64,000 bases of DNA from Oscillospiraceae bacterium (GCA_910574995.1 CAJTCS010000011.1:39278-103277), one strand, 5' to 3'; positions 7,829 to 16,356 are shown, counted from the first letter of the stretch. Notes: generated by a model from the letters alone, not told the origin. Made by a program: numbers and translations.

Positions 7829-8539
7829 GTGAAAGCACTGCGTTTTATAAGGAATATCCTGCTGGCGGTGGTATTGGCGGCGGCGTGCTGCGCGGGCGCG
7901 GTGGCCCTGCGGGGATACCAGCTGTACACCCAGGCGCTGGAGGAACGACCCCTATACCAACGGGTGGCCCAGGTGCGGGGCCAAGAGGGCTTTACCCCCC
8001 TGTCCAGCCTGCCAGACCTGTATAAGGAGGCGGTGGTGGCGGTGGAGGACCACCGGTTCTACACCCACGGCGGGGTAGATTTCCTGGCTGTCGGCCGGGC
8101 CCTGTGGAACGACCTGTGCAGCTTGTCCTTCAAAGAGGGCGGCAGCACCATTACCCAACAGCTGGCCAAGAACCTGTGCTTTTCCCAGGAAAAGGAGCTG
8201 ACCCGCAAGGTGGCCGAGGTGTTCATGGCCTGGGACCTGGAATCGGGCTATACGAAAGAGGAGATATTAGAGCTGTACGTAAACTGCATTTATTTTGGAA
8301 GCGGGTGCTATTCGGTGGGGGAGGCCAGCCAGGCTTACTTTGGCAAAGAGCCCCGGGACATGGACGCCCAGGAATGTACCCTGTTGGCGGGCGTGCCCAA
8401 CGCCCCCTCTGTATACGACCCTACCGTCAACCCAGACCTGGCCTCCCAGCGCCAGCGCCAGGTGGTCTCCTCCATGGTGGAGTACGACTATCTGACCCCA
8501 TACGAGGCCGACGAACTGATGGGGCTTCCAGCGGCCTAA
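7829..8539 (+). CDS. mtgA: monofunctional peptidoglycan glycosyltransferase (GT51)
   Basis: The 236-residue protein has an N-terminal membrane anchor (about residues 8-28) followed by a GT51 domain with the catalytic motif EDHRFYTHGG and the second motif GGSTITQQLAKN. GT51 enzymes polymerise lipid II into glycan strands outside the membrane. There is no transpeptidase domain. Two in-frame GTG codons occur at 7823 and 7829. AGGAAAGGAG ends two bases before the first and eight before the second, so 7829 is preferred. It converges with the DUF4317 gene with only 10 bp between stops. The symbol is used for the family, not for orthology to E. coli MtgA. Confidence 0.85.
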   Translation: MKALRFIRNILLAVVLAAACCAGAVALRGYQLYTQALEERPLYQRVAQVRGQEGFTPLSSLPDLYKEAVVAVEDHRFYTHGGVDFLAVGRALWNDLCSLSFKEGGSTITQQLAKNLCFSQEKELTRKVAEVFMAWDLESGYTKEEILELYVNCIYFGSGCYSVGEASQAYFGKEPRDMDAQECTLLAGVPNAPSVYDPTVNPDLASQRQRQVVSSMVEYDYLTPYEADELMGLPAA

Positions 8540-8549
8540 AAGGCCCTCT

Positions 8550-9695
8550 TTATTCTGCCTTTTCCCCAGGCTGGAAAGAGACGGCCAGGCCGTTGACCTC
8601 CACGCCTTCGTCGGCCCGGATGAGGATATACTTTTTGCCGTCGATTACCCGGGTCTCCACCAGGTGGCCATAGTCCGCCTCTACCTTGATAGTGACGTTG
8701 GGGGTGCGCAGCTGGGTCCCCTTCTGGTCCACCAGGTTTTTGGGGCTAAGGGCTTGCTGGCCGAAGCTTTCCTCATAATGCTGGGCAAAGGCTTCAATCT
8801 TCTCCTCCGGCACCTCGCAAGAGCGCAGCACCTGGGAGAGGGTGCTTTTCGAAACGGCCAAGGGTTCGGGGTCCTTGCGGGACTTGTGGTCTTCTACCAT
8901 TTCCCGCAGCCGGTCTGCCACGCCTTGTACCACGTCATAGCTGCAGGCCTCTTCCAGGCTTTCCGCAAGGACGCCCCGGAAGGTCTCTTGCTGCTGGGCA
9001 GCGGGCATGGGGGGCTCTATATGGAATAGGCCGTCGATGAATTCCGGATGGTTGTCCTCGGTCTTGCGGGTATAATACAGGGCGCTGTACAGGTTGGCGC
9101 AGCGGTCGTCAAAGGCGGGGAAGAGGAAGCCCAGCTCTGGCGGGGCCACCAGCCGGTCTATCCCCCGGTTCTGGAACATGCTGTCCGGGACGTTATAGCT
9201 GAGGGCTGGCTTTGTCTCCTTGATGGGGCAGATGCTGCACAGTATGTACGAGTACACCTCGTTAGAGCTGTCTGGCAGGCTGCCGCCGTCTTTGGCCTGG
9301 TAGGGGATGTCGTAGCTGTCATGGGCCAGCAGGATCAGGTAGGGGCACTCCATGGCGATGCTTTCGATGACCCGCTGGTAAAAGGCGGTGATGACGCCTT
9401 CGTCCCTCAAGGCGGAATCCCGCAAGGCCATCAGCAGGCGGTGCTCGTCGCTGTCTACCACTTGCTGGGTGGAGAAGACCAGGTCGGTCAGGTTCTTCCC
9501 CAGGCCCCCCGACAGGGTGCGCTTTAATATGCCCAGGATGTTCTCCGTCTCTTCCTGGGGGGTAGAGGCAAAGGACTGCCCGAACTGGGAGGTAATCTCC
9601 CCTTGGGTGTTCACATAACAGCCGTGTACCTGGGTGATGGTGCTTTTCTCTGGTTTGAAGCGCCGGCGTATTTCGGCAATCTCTTTTTCGTTCAT
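8550..9695 (-). CDS. DUF4317 family protein
   Basis: The 381-residue soluble protein starts MNEKEIAEIRRRFKPEKSTI, characteristic of DUF4317, a family common in gut Clostridia with no established function. It has no signal peptide or membrane segment. The C-terminal part looks like a small nucleoid- or ligand-binding fold rich in Asp and Lys (IDGKKYILIRADEG), but no catalytic motif stands out. The ATG at 9695 follows AGAAAGGAAAG and is preferred over the longer frame to 9764, which encodes a non-conserved Cys-rich leader. It is a single-gene unit. Confidence 0.8.
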   Translation of the reverse strand: MNEKEIAEIRRRFKPEKSTITQVHGCYVNTQGEITSQFGQSFASTPQEETENILGILKRTLSGGLGKNLTDLVFSTQQVVDSDEHRLLMALRDSALRDEGVITAFYQRVIESIAMECPYLILLAHDSYDIPYQAKDGGSLPDSSNEVYSYILCSICPIKETKPALSYNVPDSMFQNRGIDRLVAPPELGFLFPAFDDRCANLYSALYYTRKTEDNHPEFIDGLFHIEPPMPAAQQQETFRGVLAESLEEACSYDVVQGVADRLREMVEDHKSRKDPEPLAVSKSTLSQVLRSCEVPEEKIEAFAQHYEESFGQQALSPKNLVDQKGTQLRTPNVTIKVEADYGHLVETRVIDGKKYILIRADEGVEVNGLAVSFQPGEKAE

Positions 9696-9796
9696 GGTGC
9701 TTTCCTTTCTGTCCGGTTGGATTTTAGTACACCCCATTGTACCGCAGATTTTGCAAAAGCGCAAGCCCGGCCGCCCCAGGGGCCGGGCCGCGGACG

Positions 9797-9832
9797 CGAA
9801 AAGGGGGCCGTACCCACAGGTACAGCCCCCTT
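9797..9832 (-). terminator. terminator of the feo operon
   Basis: On the minus strand a long stem (AAGGGGGC..TACC with GGTA..GCCCCCTT) is followed by TTCG, 30 bp after the stop of the small Cys-rich gene. Confidence 0.65.
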
Positions 9833-9862
9833 AGGGAGGAAGTGTTCCGTATACGCAATTTT

Positions 9863-10030
9863 TTATGTGTCTTTCCTCTTGGCAGGGTGGCAAAGGCCGC
9901 TGTTGGGGCAGCCTCCGCAGCCGCAAGAGCACCCGCCCCGGCGGTGCTTCCGGTTATATAGGCCCCGCGCGACGATGGCCAGGAACACCGCCGCGACAAT
10001 GGCCCCCACGATGATGGTGGGAAGGTTCAT
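9863..10030 (-). CDS. FeoB-associated Cys-rich membrane protein
   Basis: The 55-residue protein has one N-terminal membrane helix (about residues 4-22) followed by a basic stretch and a cysteine cluster (CSCGCGGCPNSGLC). This is the FeoB-associated Cys-rich membrane protein family, found next to feoB in Firmicutes and thought to assist FeoB, perhaps as a FeoC substitute. The start is set by AAAGGAGG eight bases upstream. It lies 117 bp after the feoB stop, with a hairpin between, so expression may be partly uncoupled from feoB. Confidence 0.88.
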   Translation of the reverse strand: MNLPTIIVGAIVAAVFLAIVARGLYNRKHRRGGCSCGCGGCPNSGLCHPAKRKDT

Positions 10031-10090
10031 AAGCCAAACCTCCTTTCGCGTGTCGTTTCCAGTATACCATAAAATGTACCGGGATGCTAT

Positions 10091-10122
10091 CCCCCCTTGC
10101 CGGGCACGGCCCGCAAAGGGGG
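10091..10122 (-). terminator. hairpin between feoB and the Cys-rich gene
   Basis: CCCCCTTTGCGGGC pairs with GCCCGGCAAGGGGG around a three-base loop, without a T-run. It may attenuate or stabilise the feoB message. Confidence 0.4.
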
Positions 10123-10147
10123 CGTATGTTTGCTTTGTGGGCAGGCC

Positions 10148-12301
10148 CTAAGACGCGGCCCGGGCATGCGGGCGGGGGCTGTGGTACGGGTTGGGCCGGA
10201 ACAGCAGGAACAGCACGGCTGCCAGGGCCAGGAAAGCAAGGGCCGTGCCAACGCCGAACCCGCCGCCGGTGAAGAGGGAGCCCAGCTGGTACACAAGGAA
10301 GGAAGCCACATAGGCCAGGCCGCACATGTACCCGATGGCGCCCAGGGTCCATTTCCAGTTGTTCATCTCCCGCTTGATAGCGCCCATGGCCGCAAAACAG
10401 GGTGCACACAGCAGGTTGAAGACCATGAAGCTGTAAGCGGACAGGGCCGTGTAGTGGGTGGCAACGTTCACCAGCAGGTCGGGGTCGTCTTCGGCCACCT
10501 CCTCGCCGATGTGGAACAGCACACCAAAGGTGGATACCACGTTCTCTTTCGCAATAAGCCCGGTAAAGGTGGCCACAGTAGACTGCCAGTCCCCAAAGCC
10601 CAGGGGGGCAAAGACAAAGGCAATGGCCGTGCCGATGGAAGCCAGCAGAGAACTGTTGTTGTCGTCCACCATGCCGAAGGCGCCGTTTGTGAAGCCAAAG
10701 CCCTGCAGGAACCAAAGCACCACGGAGGAAGCCAGGATTACAGTGCCGGCCCGCTTGATAAAGGACCAGCCCCGTTCCCAGGTGGCCCGCAGCACGTTGT
10801 TAACGGCAGGCACATGGTAGGCGGGCAGCTCCATGACAAAGGGGGCGGGATCTCCGGCAAACAGCTTGGTTTTCTTCAGGATAATGCCGGAGAGGACAAT
10901 GGCCGCAATGCCGATGAAATAAGCGGACACAGCCACAAAGCCGCTGCCCCCGAAAAGCGCCCCGGCAAACAGGGCGATGATGGGCATCTTCGCGCCGCAG
11001 GGCACAAAGCAGGTGGTCATGATGGTCATGCGGCGGTCGCGTTCGTTTTCAATGGTGCGGGAGGCCATCACCCCCGGCACGCCGCAGCCAGAGCCAATGA
11101 GCATGGGGATGAAGCTTTTGCCAGACAGGCCGAATTTGCGGAAGACGCGGTCCATGATGAACGCCACCCGGGCCATATAGCCCACGTCCTCCAATATAGA
11201 CAGCATAAGGAACAGGACCAGCATCTGGGGCACAAAGCCTAGCACAGCGCCCACACCGGCCACGATGCCGTCGGCTACCAGGCCTGTCAGCCATTCGGCA
11301 CAGCCCCAGCCCTCCAGCAGGGCGCGGGCCCCCTCTTGCAGCCACTCGGCGCCCAGCACGTCGTTGGTCCAGTCGGTAAGGAACGAGCCAAAGGGCCCCA
11401 TGGCCACCCAGTATACCAGGAACATGGCAGCCGCGAAAATGGGCAGGGCCAGGACGCGGTTGGTCACAACACGGTCTATCTTGTCAGAGGTGGAGAGGCT
11501 GTAGGCGGCGGCTTTCTTGTTCACCGCCTTGCCCACCACCTGGTTGATGTACGCATACCGCTGGTTGGTGACAATGCTTTCCCCGTCATCGTCCAGCTCC
11601 TTTTCGCAGTCCTTTATATGCTCCTCCAGGTGGGCCCGCAGGGCGCTGTCCAGGTGCAGCTCCTCCAGCACCTTCTCGTCCCGCTCGAACAATTTGATGG
11701 CGTACCAGCGCAGATACCGCTCCTCTACCATGCCCTGGATGGATTCCTCCATGTGGGCGATGGCGTGCTCCACGCTGCCGGTGAACACATGGGGCAGCTC
11801 CCCCGATTGGGCCGCTTGGGCAGCGGCCACAGCTTTCTGGGCAGCCTCCAGGCCGCCCTCCCCCCTCAGGGCGCTCATCCCCACCACAGGGCAGCCCAGG
11901 GCGTGGCCCAGCTTTTGCAGGTCTATCTGATCCCCGTTCTTCTGCACTAGGTCTAGCATGTTCACGGCCACCACCACCGGGATGCCTAACTCGATCAGCT
12001 GGGTGGTCAGGTACAGGTTCCGTTCGATGTTGGTCCCGTCCACAATGTTCAAAATGGCGTCCGGCTTCTGGTTCACCAGATAGCCGCGGGCTACCACTTC
12101 TTCCAGGGTATAGGGTGAGAGGGAGTAAATGCCCGGCAGGTCCTGTATGACCACGTCCTTTGCGCCTTTCAGCCGCCCTTCCTTTTTCTCCACAGTGACG
12201 CCGGGCCAGTTGCCCACATATTGGCTGGAGCCCGTCAGGGCGTTGAACAGCGTGGTTTTGCCGCAGTTCGGGTTGCCAGCCAGCGCGATTTTGATGTCCA
12301 T
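10148..12301 (-). CDS. feoB: ferrous iron transporter FeoB
   Basis: The 717-residue protein has an N-terminal small G domain (GNPNCGKTTLFN P-loop at residue 9, DLPG at about 54, NMLD at about 120), then a helical spacer and a membrane domain from about residue 285 with the two Gate halves. FeoB moves Fe2+ into the cytoplasm with GTP hydrolysis under anoxic conditions. Its length is typical of Firmicutes. It follows two feoA genes in one leftward operon. A DtxR-type box sits in the short feoA-feoB gap, so it may have an additional point of control. Confidence 0.97.
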   Translation of the reverse strand: MDIKIALAGNPNCGKTTLFNALTGSSQYVGNWPGVTVEKKEGRLKGAKDVVIQDLPGIYSLSPYTLEEVVARGYLVNQKPDAILNIVDGTNIERNLYLTTQLIELGIPVVVAVNMLDLVQKNGDQIDLQKLGHALGCPVVGMSALRGEGGLEAAQKAVAAAQAAQSGELPHVFTGSVEHAIAHMEESIQGMVEERYLRWYAIKLFERDEKVLEELHLDSALRAHLEEHIKDCEKELDDDGESIVTNQRYAYINQVVGKAVNKKAAAYSLSTSDKIDRVVTNRVLALPIFAAAMFLVYWVAMGPFGSFLTDWTNDVLGAEWLQEGARALLEGWGCAEWLTGLVADGIVAGVGAVLGFVPQMLVLFLMLSILEDVGYMARVAFIMDRVFRKFGLSGKSFIPMLIGSGCGVPGVMASRTIENERDRRMTIMTTCFVPCGAKMPIIALFAGALFGGSGFVAVSAYFIGIAAIVLSGIILKKTKLFAGDPAPFVMELPAYHVPAVNNVLRATWERGWSFIKRAGTVILASSVVLWFLQGFGFTNGAFGMVDDNNSSLLASIGTAIAFVFAPLGFGDWQSTVATFTGLIAKENVVSTFGVLFHIGEEVAEDDPDLLVNVATHYTALSAYSFMVFNLLCAPCFAAMGAIKREMNNWKWTLGAIGYMCGLAYVASFLVYQLGSLFTGGGFGVGTALAFLALAAVLFLLFRPNPYHSPRPHARAAS

Positions 12302-12331
12302 ATGTAGATACCCCTTTCCGTTTCTAAAATG

Positions 12332-12345
12332 TTAGTTATAGCTAA
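12332..12345. promoter_or_regulatory. TTAG-n6-CTAA box between feoA and feoB
   Basis: TTAG TTATAG CTAA is a perfect inverted-repeat core, the spacing found within the DtxR/IdeR operator. It lies 30 bp before the feoB start. No separate promoter was assigned here. Confidence 0.5.
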
Positions 12346-12361
12346 CCTTTGCCGTAAAGAA

Positions 12362-12583
12362 TCATTGGACCTCCACCATTTCCGCATCGGCCTTGCGCAC
12401 AGAAAGCTCGTACCCCCGGACGTTCAGCTCCATAGGATCCCCCAGCGGGGCCACTTTTCTCACATGCAGCAGCGTCCCTTTTGTAATGCCCATATCCATG
12501 ATGCGCCGCTTTACGGCGCCTTCGCCGTGTAGCTTTACAACCTGGACGGTATCGCCAACACGGGCCTCTTTCAAAGTTTTCAT
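12362..12583 (-). CDS. feoA: FeoA domain protein (second in operon)
   Basis: The 73-residue protein is a single SH3-like FeoA domain (VGDTVQVVKLHGEGAVKRRIMDMGIT). FeoA is a small cytoplasmic partner that probably acts on FeoB. The ATG at 12583 follows AGGGAGGATGG. The longer in-frame start at 12643 would overlap the upstream gene and is rejected. It lies between another feoA and feoB. Tandem feoA genes are common in Clostridia. Confidence 0.93.
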   Translation of the reverse strand: MKTLKEARVGDTVQVVKLHGEGAVKRRIMDMGITKGTLLHVRKVAPLGDPMELNVRGYELSVRKADAEMVEVQ

Positions 12584-12602
12584 GTTGCCATCCTCCCTTT
12601 TT

Positions 12603-12815
12603 TTAAACAAAAATACGGTTTGCCATGGACTTATCCAGGGCAATGCGGCTGCCCATTACTTGCAGGACCAAGCTGCCCCCCAGGCCGCTGACCACTGTTA
12701 CCGGGCTGTCTACCACGAATCCCAGCTCTGCCAAGTGTTGGCGGACCCCGTCTTGCCCGGTTATCTTGCGTATCACAGCCGGTTCGCCGGGCTTTGCCAT
12801 TGTTAAAGGTACCAT
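12603..12815 (-). CDS. feoA: FeoA domain protein (first in operon)
   Basis: This 70-residue FeoA protein (MVPLTMAKPGEPAVIRKITG) is diverged from its neighbour and keeps the fold pattern with QHLAELGF and the final Leu-Asp-Lys-x-Met-Ala helix. It is the first gene of the feo operon. The start has AAGGAGGATCCAC upstream. Transcription begins about 75 bp upstream, and the leader holds two TTAG-n6-CTAA boxes. Confidence 0.92.
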   Translation of the reverse strand: MVPLTMAKPGEPAVIRKITGQDGVRQHLAELGFVVDSPVTVVSGLGGSLVLQVMGSRIALDKSMANRIFV

Positions 12816-12833
12816 GTGGATCCTCCTTATAAG

Positions 12834-12928
12834 TTAGCTTTCACTAATTCTGCAGGTTTGTAAAAAGGTTAGAAATCACTAACCTTTTGGACAGTTAACA
12901 GTTTACCATGGCTAACTGCGTTTGTCAA
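12834..12928 (-). promoter_or_regulatory. feo promoter with DtxR-like boxes
   Basis: On the minus strand TTGACA (12923-12928) and TAAACT (12900-12905) are spaced 17 bp, a good sigma-A promoter. Downstream of it lie TTAG AAATCA CTAA at 12869-12882, inside a perfect 10-bp inverted repeat spanning 12863-12888, and TTAG CTTTCA CTAA at 12834-12847. A degenerate TTTA CCATGG CTAA (12902-12915) overlaps the -10 and spacer. The three are about 33-35 bp apart. The layout fits iron-dependent repression. Confidence 0.7.
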
Positions 12929-12984
12929 CCCCCGCCCCATACTTTTTTCCAGTATATGCCGCTTTTTCTTGGCAGGGGGCGCGC

Positions 12985-13015
12985 AAAAAAGGGCAGGCAT
13001 TCTGCCCGCCCTTTT
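12985..13015 (-). terminator. terminator of the rubrerythrin operon
   Basis: AAAAGGGCGGGCA pairs with TGCCTGCCCTTTT on the minus strand and is followed by TT. It starts seven bases after the stop of the 72-residue gene. Confidence 0.8.
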
Positions 13016-13021
13016 CCCAGC

Positions 13022-13240
13022 CTATTTTTTCCCGAACAGCCCGCCAATGAAATCGCCGGCTTTGTCCAAATCCAATTTCGCTTTTACAGCCTCGGCTACC
13101 TGCCTTAACTGCTCCTGGGGCAGGTCGATACCCAGAAGCTTTTCCGCAGTGGCAATGGGATCGTTGAAAAACTGCCCCTGCAGGTCTTTGTCGCTTTTCA
13201 GCTTGTCTAAAAGCGATTCGATATGCGCCTTGATATCCAT
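13022..13240 (-). CDS. small conserved hypothetical protein
   Basis: The 72-residue soluble protein is probably all-helical ([20 protein letters not shown]...) with the phrase DPIATAEKLLGIDLP and a short Gly-rich end GGLFGKK. Similar short proteins occur in many clostridial genomes without assigned function. The pattern distantly recalls Nif11/NHLP leader helices, but there is no core peptide, so that is only an impression. The start codon shares one base with the stop of the rubrerythrin gene (TAATG), so the two are translationally coupled. Confidence 0.7.
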   Translation of the reverse strand: MDIKAHIESLLDKLKSDKDLQGQFFNDPIATAEKLLGIDLPQEQLRQVAEAVKAKLDLDKAGDFIGGLFGKK

Positions 13241-13782
13241 TATCCGAAATACCGCTCTAACAGGCCCTTGAAAGCCTTGCCGTGGCGGGCCTCGTCGCGG
13301 GCCATCTCGTGTACGGTGTCATGGATGGCGTCCAGGCCCAGCTCCTTGGCCTTTTTGGCGATGCCCATCTTGCCGGCAGTAGCGCCGTTCTCTGCGTCTA
13401 CGCGCATCTGCAGGTTCTTTTTGGTGCTGTCGGTAACCACCTCGCCCAGCAGCTCGGCAAACTTGGCGGCATGCTCAGCCTCTTCCCAGGCGGCTTTCTC
13501 CCAATACAGGCCAATCTCCGGGTAGCCCTCCCGATGGGCCACACGGGCCATGGCCAGGTACATGCCCACTTCCGTGCACTCGCCCTGGAAATTCTCCCGC
13601 AGGCCCTGCAGCACCTCTTCGTCAACGCCCTTGGCTACGCCCACCACGTGCTCAGCAGCCCAGGTCATCTCGCCGGCCTGCTCGGTGAACTTTGCGGCGG
13701 GCGCGCCGCAGACAGGGCACTTTTCGGGGGCGGAATCCCCTTCGTGTACATAACCGCAGACCTGGCAAACAAATTTTTTCAT
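13240..13782 (-). CDS. reverse rubrerythrin / NADH peroxidase
   Basis: The 180-residue protein has an N-terminal rubredoxin-like centre (CQVCGY near residue 5 and CPVCGAP near residue 22) followed by a ferritin-like diiron domain with Glu-x2-His motifs (EEAEH, DEARH). This reversed domain order defines revRbr, which in Clostridium acetobutylicum works as the terminal NADH peroxidase that removes H2O2. The ATG at 13782 follows GGAGGAATG, and the longer upstream frame is non-conserved. perR lies 65 bp upstream in the same direction, so the unit perR-rbr-small protein probably forms one peroxide-responsive operon. Confidence 0.92.
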   Translation of the reverse strand: MKKFVCQVCGYVHEGDSAPEKCPVCGAPAAKFTEQAGEMTWAAEHVVGVAKGVDEEVLQGLRENFQGECTEVGMYLAMARVAHREGYPEIGLYWEKAAWEEAEHAAKFAELLGEVVTDSTKKNLQMRVDAENGATAGKMGIAKKAKELGLDAIHDTVHEMARDEARHGKAFKGLLERYFG

Positions 13783-13847
13783 GGTAACATTCCTCCTGGT
13801 TTTTTGATTTATCCAAAAGCGCGGGCACAGTGTGCGCCGGCCTTTTG

Positions 13848-14273
13848 TCAAGTGGATGGGTCTTTTTTCCCCTGCGTGGTTTCCCCTTCCAGGCACTGGG
13901 GGCACAGCCCATGGAAGACCACATGGGCACTTTGGACCTGGCACCCATTCTGGTGGGAAAGCGCGGCCAAGCTGGCCTGGTCTGGCAGCCCGCCGGACAT
14001 ATCGGCCACTGCGCCGCACCGGGAACACACCAGGTGGGCATGGGGGGCCAGCCGCCCGTCAAAGCGTTCATGGCCGTTTATGGGCCCCAGGCTTATGGCC
14101 TGGCCTGCCTCGCAGAGAGTATGCAGGTTCCGGTATACAGTCCCCAGGCTGAGGCCAGGGTACTGGGGCTTCAGCTGGGCGTATATCCAGTCAGCAGAGG
14201 GATGGGCCGCGGTAGCCTGCAATGCCTTTAAGATAGCTACACGCTTGTGGCTGAAATTCCTTTTTCGATCCAT
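13848..14273 (-). CDS. perR: Fur family repressor, PerR type
   Basis: The 141-residue protein has a winged helix with [14 protein letters not shown] and the C-terminal metal domain. The HERFD segment supplies Asp at the position that separates PerR from Fur (Glu), followed by HAHLVC. Two CxxC pairs (CSRC, CPQC) form the structural zinc site. PerR senses peroxide by iron-catalysed His oxidation. The ATG at 14273 follows GGAGGGGC. It lies directly upstream of reverse rubrerythrin, a classical PerR target. A clear PerR box was not found. Confidence 0.88.
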   Translation of the reverse strand: MDRKRNFSHKRVAILKALQATAAHPSADWIYAQLKPQYPGLSLGTVYRNLHTLCEAGQAISLGPINGHERFDGRLAPHAHLVCSRCGAVADMSGGLPDQASLAALSHQNGCQVQSAHVVFHGLCPQCLEGETTQGKKDPST

Positions 14274-14305
14274 ACCAGCCCCTCCTCTGCTTGTCTGGGG
14301 ACAAG

Positions 14306-14334
14306 TATACCACACTTTCCAAATTTTGTAAATA
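14306..14334 (-). promoter_or_regulatory. sigma-A type promoter of perR
   Basis: TTTACA (14329-14334) and TATACT (14306-14311) on the minus strand are spaced 17 bp. The start codon is 32 bp downstream. The AT-rich sequence upstream of it was searched for a PerR box without success. Confidence 0.65.
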
Positions 14335-14367
14335 GGAATCATTTTTATTTTTAAAAAATATTTTCAA

Positions 14368-14406
14368 CAACAAGACAGGCCTGCCCGAAACGGGGCAAGC
14401 CTGTCT
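14368..14406 (-). terminator. terminator after the TrkA pair
   Basis: GACAGGC..GCCC pairs with GGGC..GCCTGTC on the minus strand and is followed by TTGTTGTTG. Confidence 0.65.
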
Positions 14407-14461
14407 CTCACGTTTATAGTATGGGCTGGGAAAGGGCGCGCCAATCACCATCCCGCTTTTT

Positions 14462-15124
14462 TTACCGGGTCTCGGATAGCGTACGGCGCAAGGCCTTCTT
14501 GCTTTTTTCCTCGCTAACGGCCACCAGCTCGTCCCCAGGGGCCAGCGCCGTGCTGCCATTGGGGATGATAAGCTGCCCGCCGCGGATTATGGAAATCACC
14601 AAAGACCCCTTGGGGACCTTCATATCCATCAGGGGCGCCCCCGCCCAGGCCGTGTCCTCTGGCAGGGTCATCGAGCAGATCTCACCCTTGCCTTGGTTCA
14701 GGCTGGCAATCAGGTGCAAATGCGCGCTGTCAGCCGCCTGTTCAATCATTTTGGTAAGGATGTCGGTGCTGCTTACCACATTATGGATGCCCAGCGCCCG
14801 GAAAGTCTCTGTGTTGCGGGGGTCGTTTACCCGCACGATAACCTTCCCCGCATGGAAATAGTTCTGTGCCAGCTGGGCCGCCACCAGGTTGTCCTGGTCA
14901 ACCCCGGTCACCACCATGACGCAGTCCGCGTCCTGGGCCCCGGCAGCCTCCAGAAGCTCTACACGGGTGCCGTCCCCCGGGTATACGGCGGCGTCCAGGT
15001 CGTCCGCCAGCTGGGCGCACCGGGCCCGATCCTTTTCGATAAGCCCCACCGTGTGCCGGCGCTCCAGCAGGGCCCGGGCCAGGTTCCACCCGGCCTTGCC
15101 GCCGCCGATAATCAACATGCGCAT
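14462..15124 (-). CDS. TrkA/KtrA-type potassium channel regulatory protein (copy 1)
   Basis: The 220-residue protein has an N-terminal Rossmann/RCK domain (MLIIGGGKAGWNLARALL, nucleotide motif GGGKAG) and a C-terminal RCK_C domain from about residue 140. Such proteins bind NAD(H), ATP or c-di-AMP and gate TrkH/KtrB-type K+ channels at the membrane. It follows a second, related protein by 13 bp. No TrkH/KtrB gene is in the window, so the channel must be elsewhere. Confidence 0.85.
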   Translation of the reverse strand: MRMLIIGGGKAGWNLARALLERRHTVGLIEKDRARCAQLADDLDAAVYPGDGTRVELLEAAGAQDADCVMVVTGVDQDNLVAAQLAQNYFHAGKVIVRVNDPRNTETFRALGIHNVVSSTDILTKMIEQAADSAHLHLIASLNQGKGEICSMTLPEDTAWAGAPLMDMKVPKGSLVISIIRGGQLIIPNGSTALAPGDELVAVSEEKSKKALRRTLSETR

Positions 15125-15137
15125 ACCGCCGCCCCCT

Positions 15138-15761
15138 TTAATCGATCATGCGGCTGTACACCGCCATGTCCCCCTCCTCCAGGGGCAGCTCTGCCCCCAG
15201 CTCCCGCAGGAGGAACCGCCCGTCTGCCCGGACAATGCCCAGCAGCCCGTCGCCAGGGCGGGCCTCCAGCTGGGCCGTCGTGCGCCCCGCCCATTTCTTC
15301 TCCAGGGGGCGGGCTTCCAGTGCCACGGTGGAAGCGCCAAAGGATACTTGCCGGCTTTGCCAGGGGCTGGTCAGCACGGAAACCAGCTTGTCCGCAGCCA
15401 TGTTGGTAGGGCATACCGACAAAAGCCCCAAGCCCTGGAACACGCTTTCCCGTTCCGGGTCGGAGATGCGGGACGCCACTTTCTGGATGCCGAACACGTT
15501 TTTGGCCATTTGCCCCACGGTAATATTCAGGTTGTCGTCCGATGTGGCCACCACCACCGCGTCACAGCTCTCAATACCCGCTTCCCGCAGGCTGTTCAAG
15601 TCCATGGGGAACCCCAGGGAAGTAACGCCCTGGAAGTCTGGGCTGAGAAGGGCCAGGTTTTCAGCGTTTTCGTCGATCAGGACCACATCGTGGCCCAGCT
15701 GGTCCAACAGCTCCGCCGTGCGCCTGCCCAACAGCCCGCCCCCTACGATCATCACATTCAT
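15138..15761 (-). CDS. TrkA/KtrA-type potassium channel regulatory protein (copy 2)
   Basis: The 207-residue protein has the same architecture as the next gene: Rossmann domain (MIVGGGLLGRRTAELL), the acidic end of strand two (VLIDEN) that prefers NAD, and a short C-terminal RCK_C domain. The two copies are clearly paralogous but divergent. Paired TrkA genes are common in Clostridia and could form a hetero-octameric ring. The gene starts six bases after the stop of the SH3 lipoprotein, so the three genes share a promoter near 16370. Confidence 0.85.
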   Translation of the reverse strand: MNVMIVGGGLLGRRTAELLDQLGHDVVLIDENAENLALLSPDFQGVTSLGFPMDLNSLREAGIESCDAVVVATSDDNLNITVGQMAKNVFGIQKVASRISDPERESVFQGLGLLSVCPTNMAADKLVSVLTSPWQSRQVSFGASTVALEARPLEKKWAGRTTAQLEARPGDGLLGIVRADGRFLLRELGAELPLEEGDMAVYSRMID

Positions 15762-15767
15762 ATGGCT

Positions 15768-16304
15768 TTATTCCCCGTCTTCAGAGTCCAGCTTCCCGCC
15801 TTGGGAAGAGCCGGGGCCCTGGCCCTCTGTCTTAGAGGCGGCGCTTCCGGTGGGGGAGCTGGCGGGGGCGTCTTGCCCATCTTCTTGGGCGCCAGCTTTC
15901 AGCCGGTTGTATTCCTCCAGGGATACCTCCTGTACAGACACATACTCGGCGGACACATAGGCGGTTTTCCCCTCATAGGAGACCTGGTACCAGCCGTTTT
16001 TTTCGTCCTCTATCAACAGGGCTAACAGGTCGCCGTTGCCGGCCAGGCCCAGCACTTCCCCATCTGTCGAGGCCTCCGCCCTTACGTTTAGGCCATCGTC
16101 CGCCTTCACCTTCACGGCTTTAGCCGTTTGGGCAACAGGAGGGGTAGCGGTGGGGGCCAACGTGGCCGGCGCCACCGAGCCCACAACGCCGCTGCTGGTA
16201 TTGCTGCCTGCCGGTCCGTCTTCCTTCTCGCCGCAGGCGGCCAGTAAGGGCATAGTCAAGCACAGGGCCAAGGCCAGCGCCATCCATTTTTTAGGGTTTT
16301 TCAT
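15768..16304 (-). CDS. SH3-domain lipoprotein
   Basis: The 178-residue protein has a lipoprotein signal peptide with lipobox PLLAAC, placing Cys23 or so at the lipidated N-terminus. Then come a Ser/Thr/Pro linker, a bacterial SH3 domain (about residues 66-130, DGLNVRAEAS to AYVSAEYV) and a low-complexity Ser/Gly/Asp tail. SH3b domains of this kind bind peptidoglycan. The ATG at 16304 has AGGGAGAG eight bases upstream and is preferred to the GTG at 16313. It leads an operon with the two TrkA-type genes, which is unexpected functionally. Confidence 0.8.
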   Translation of the reverse strand: MKNPKKWMALALALCLTMPLLAACGEKEDGPAGSNTSSGVVGSVAPATLAPTATPPVAQTAKAVKVKADDGLNVRAEASTDGEVLGLAGNGDLLALLIEDEKNGWYQVSYEGKTAYVSAEYVSVQEVSLEEYNRLKAGAQEDGQDAPASSPTGSAASKTEGQGPGSSQGGKLDSEDGE

Positions 16305-16356
16305 TGATACCACTCTCCCTTTCTCAAAGAGCCGGATCTCTTATATAAGTGTCTCT

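Noticed and set aside
14274..14360. PerR box in front of perR
   Set aside because: The region is AT-rich, but no inverted repeat resembling TTATAATNATTATAA could be aligned.
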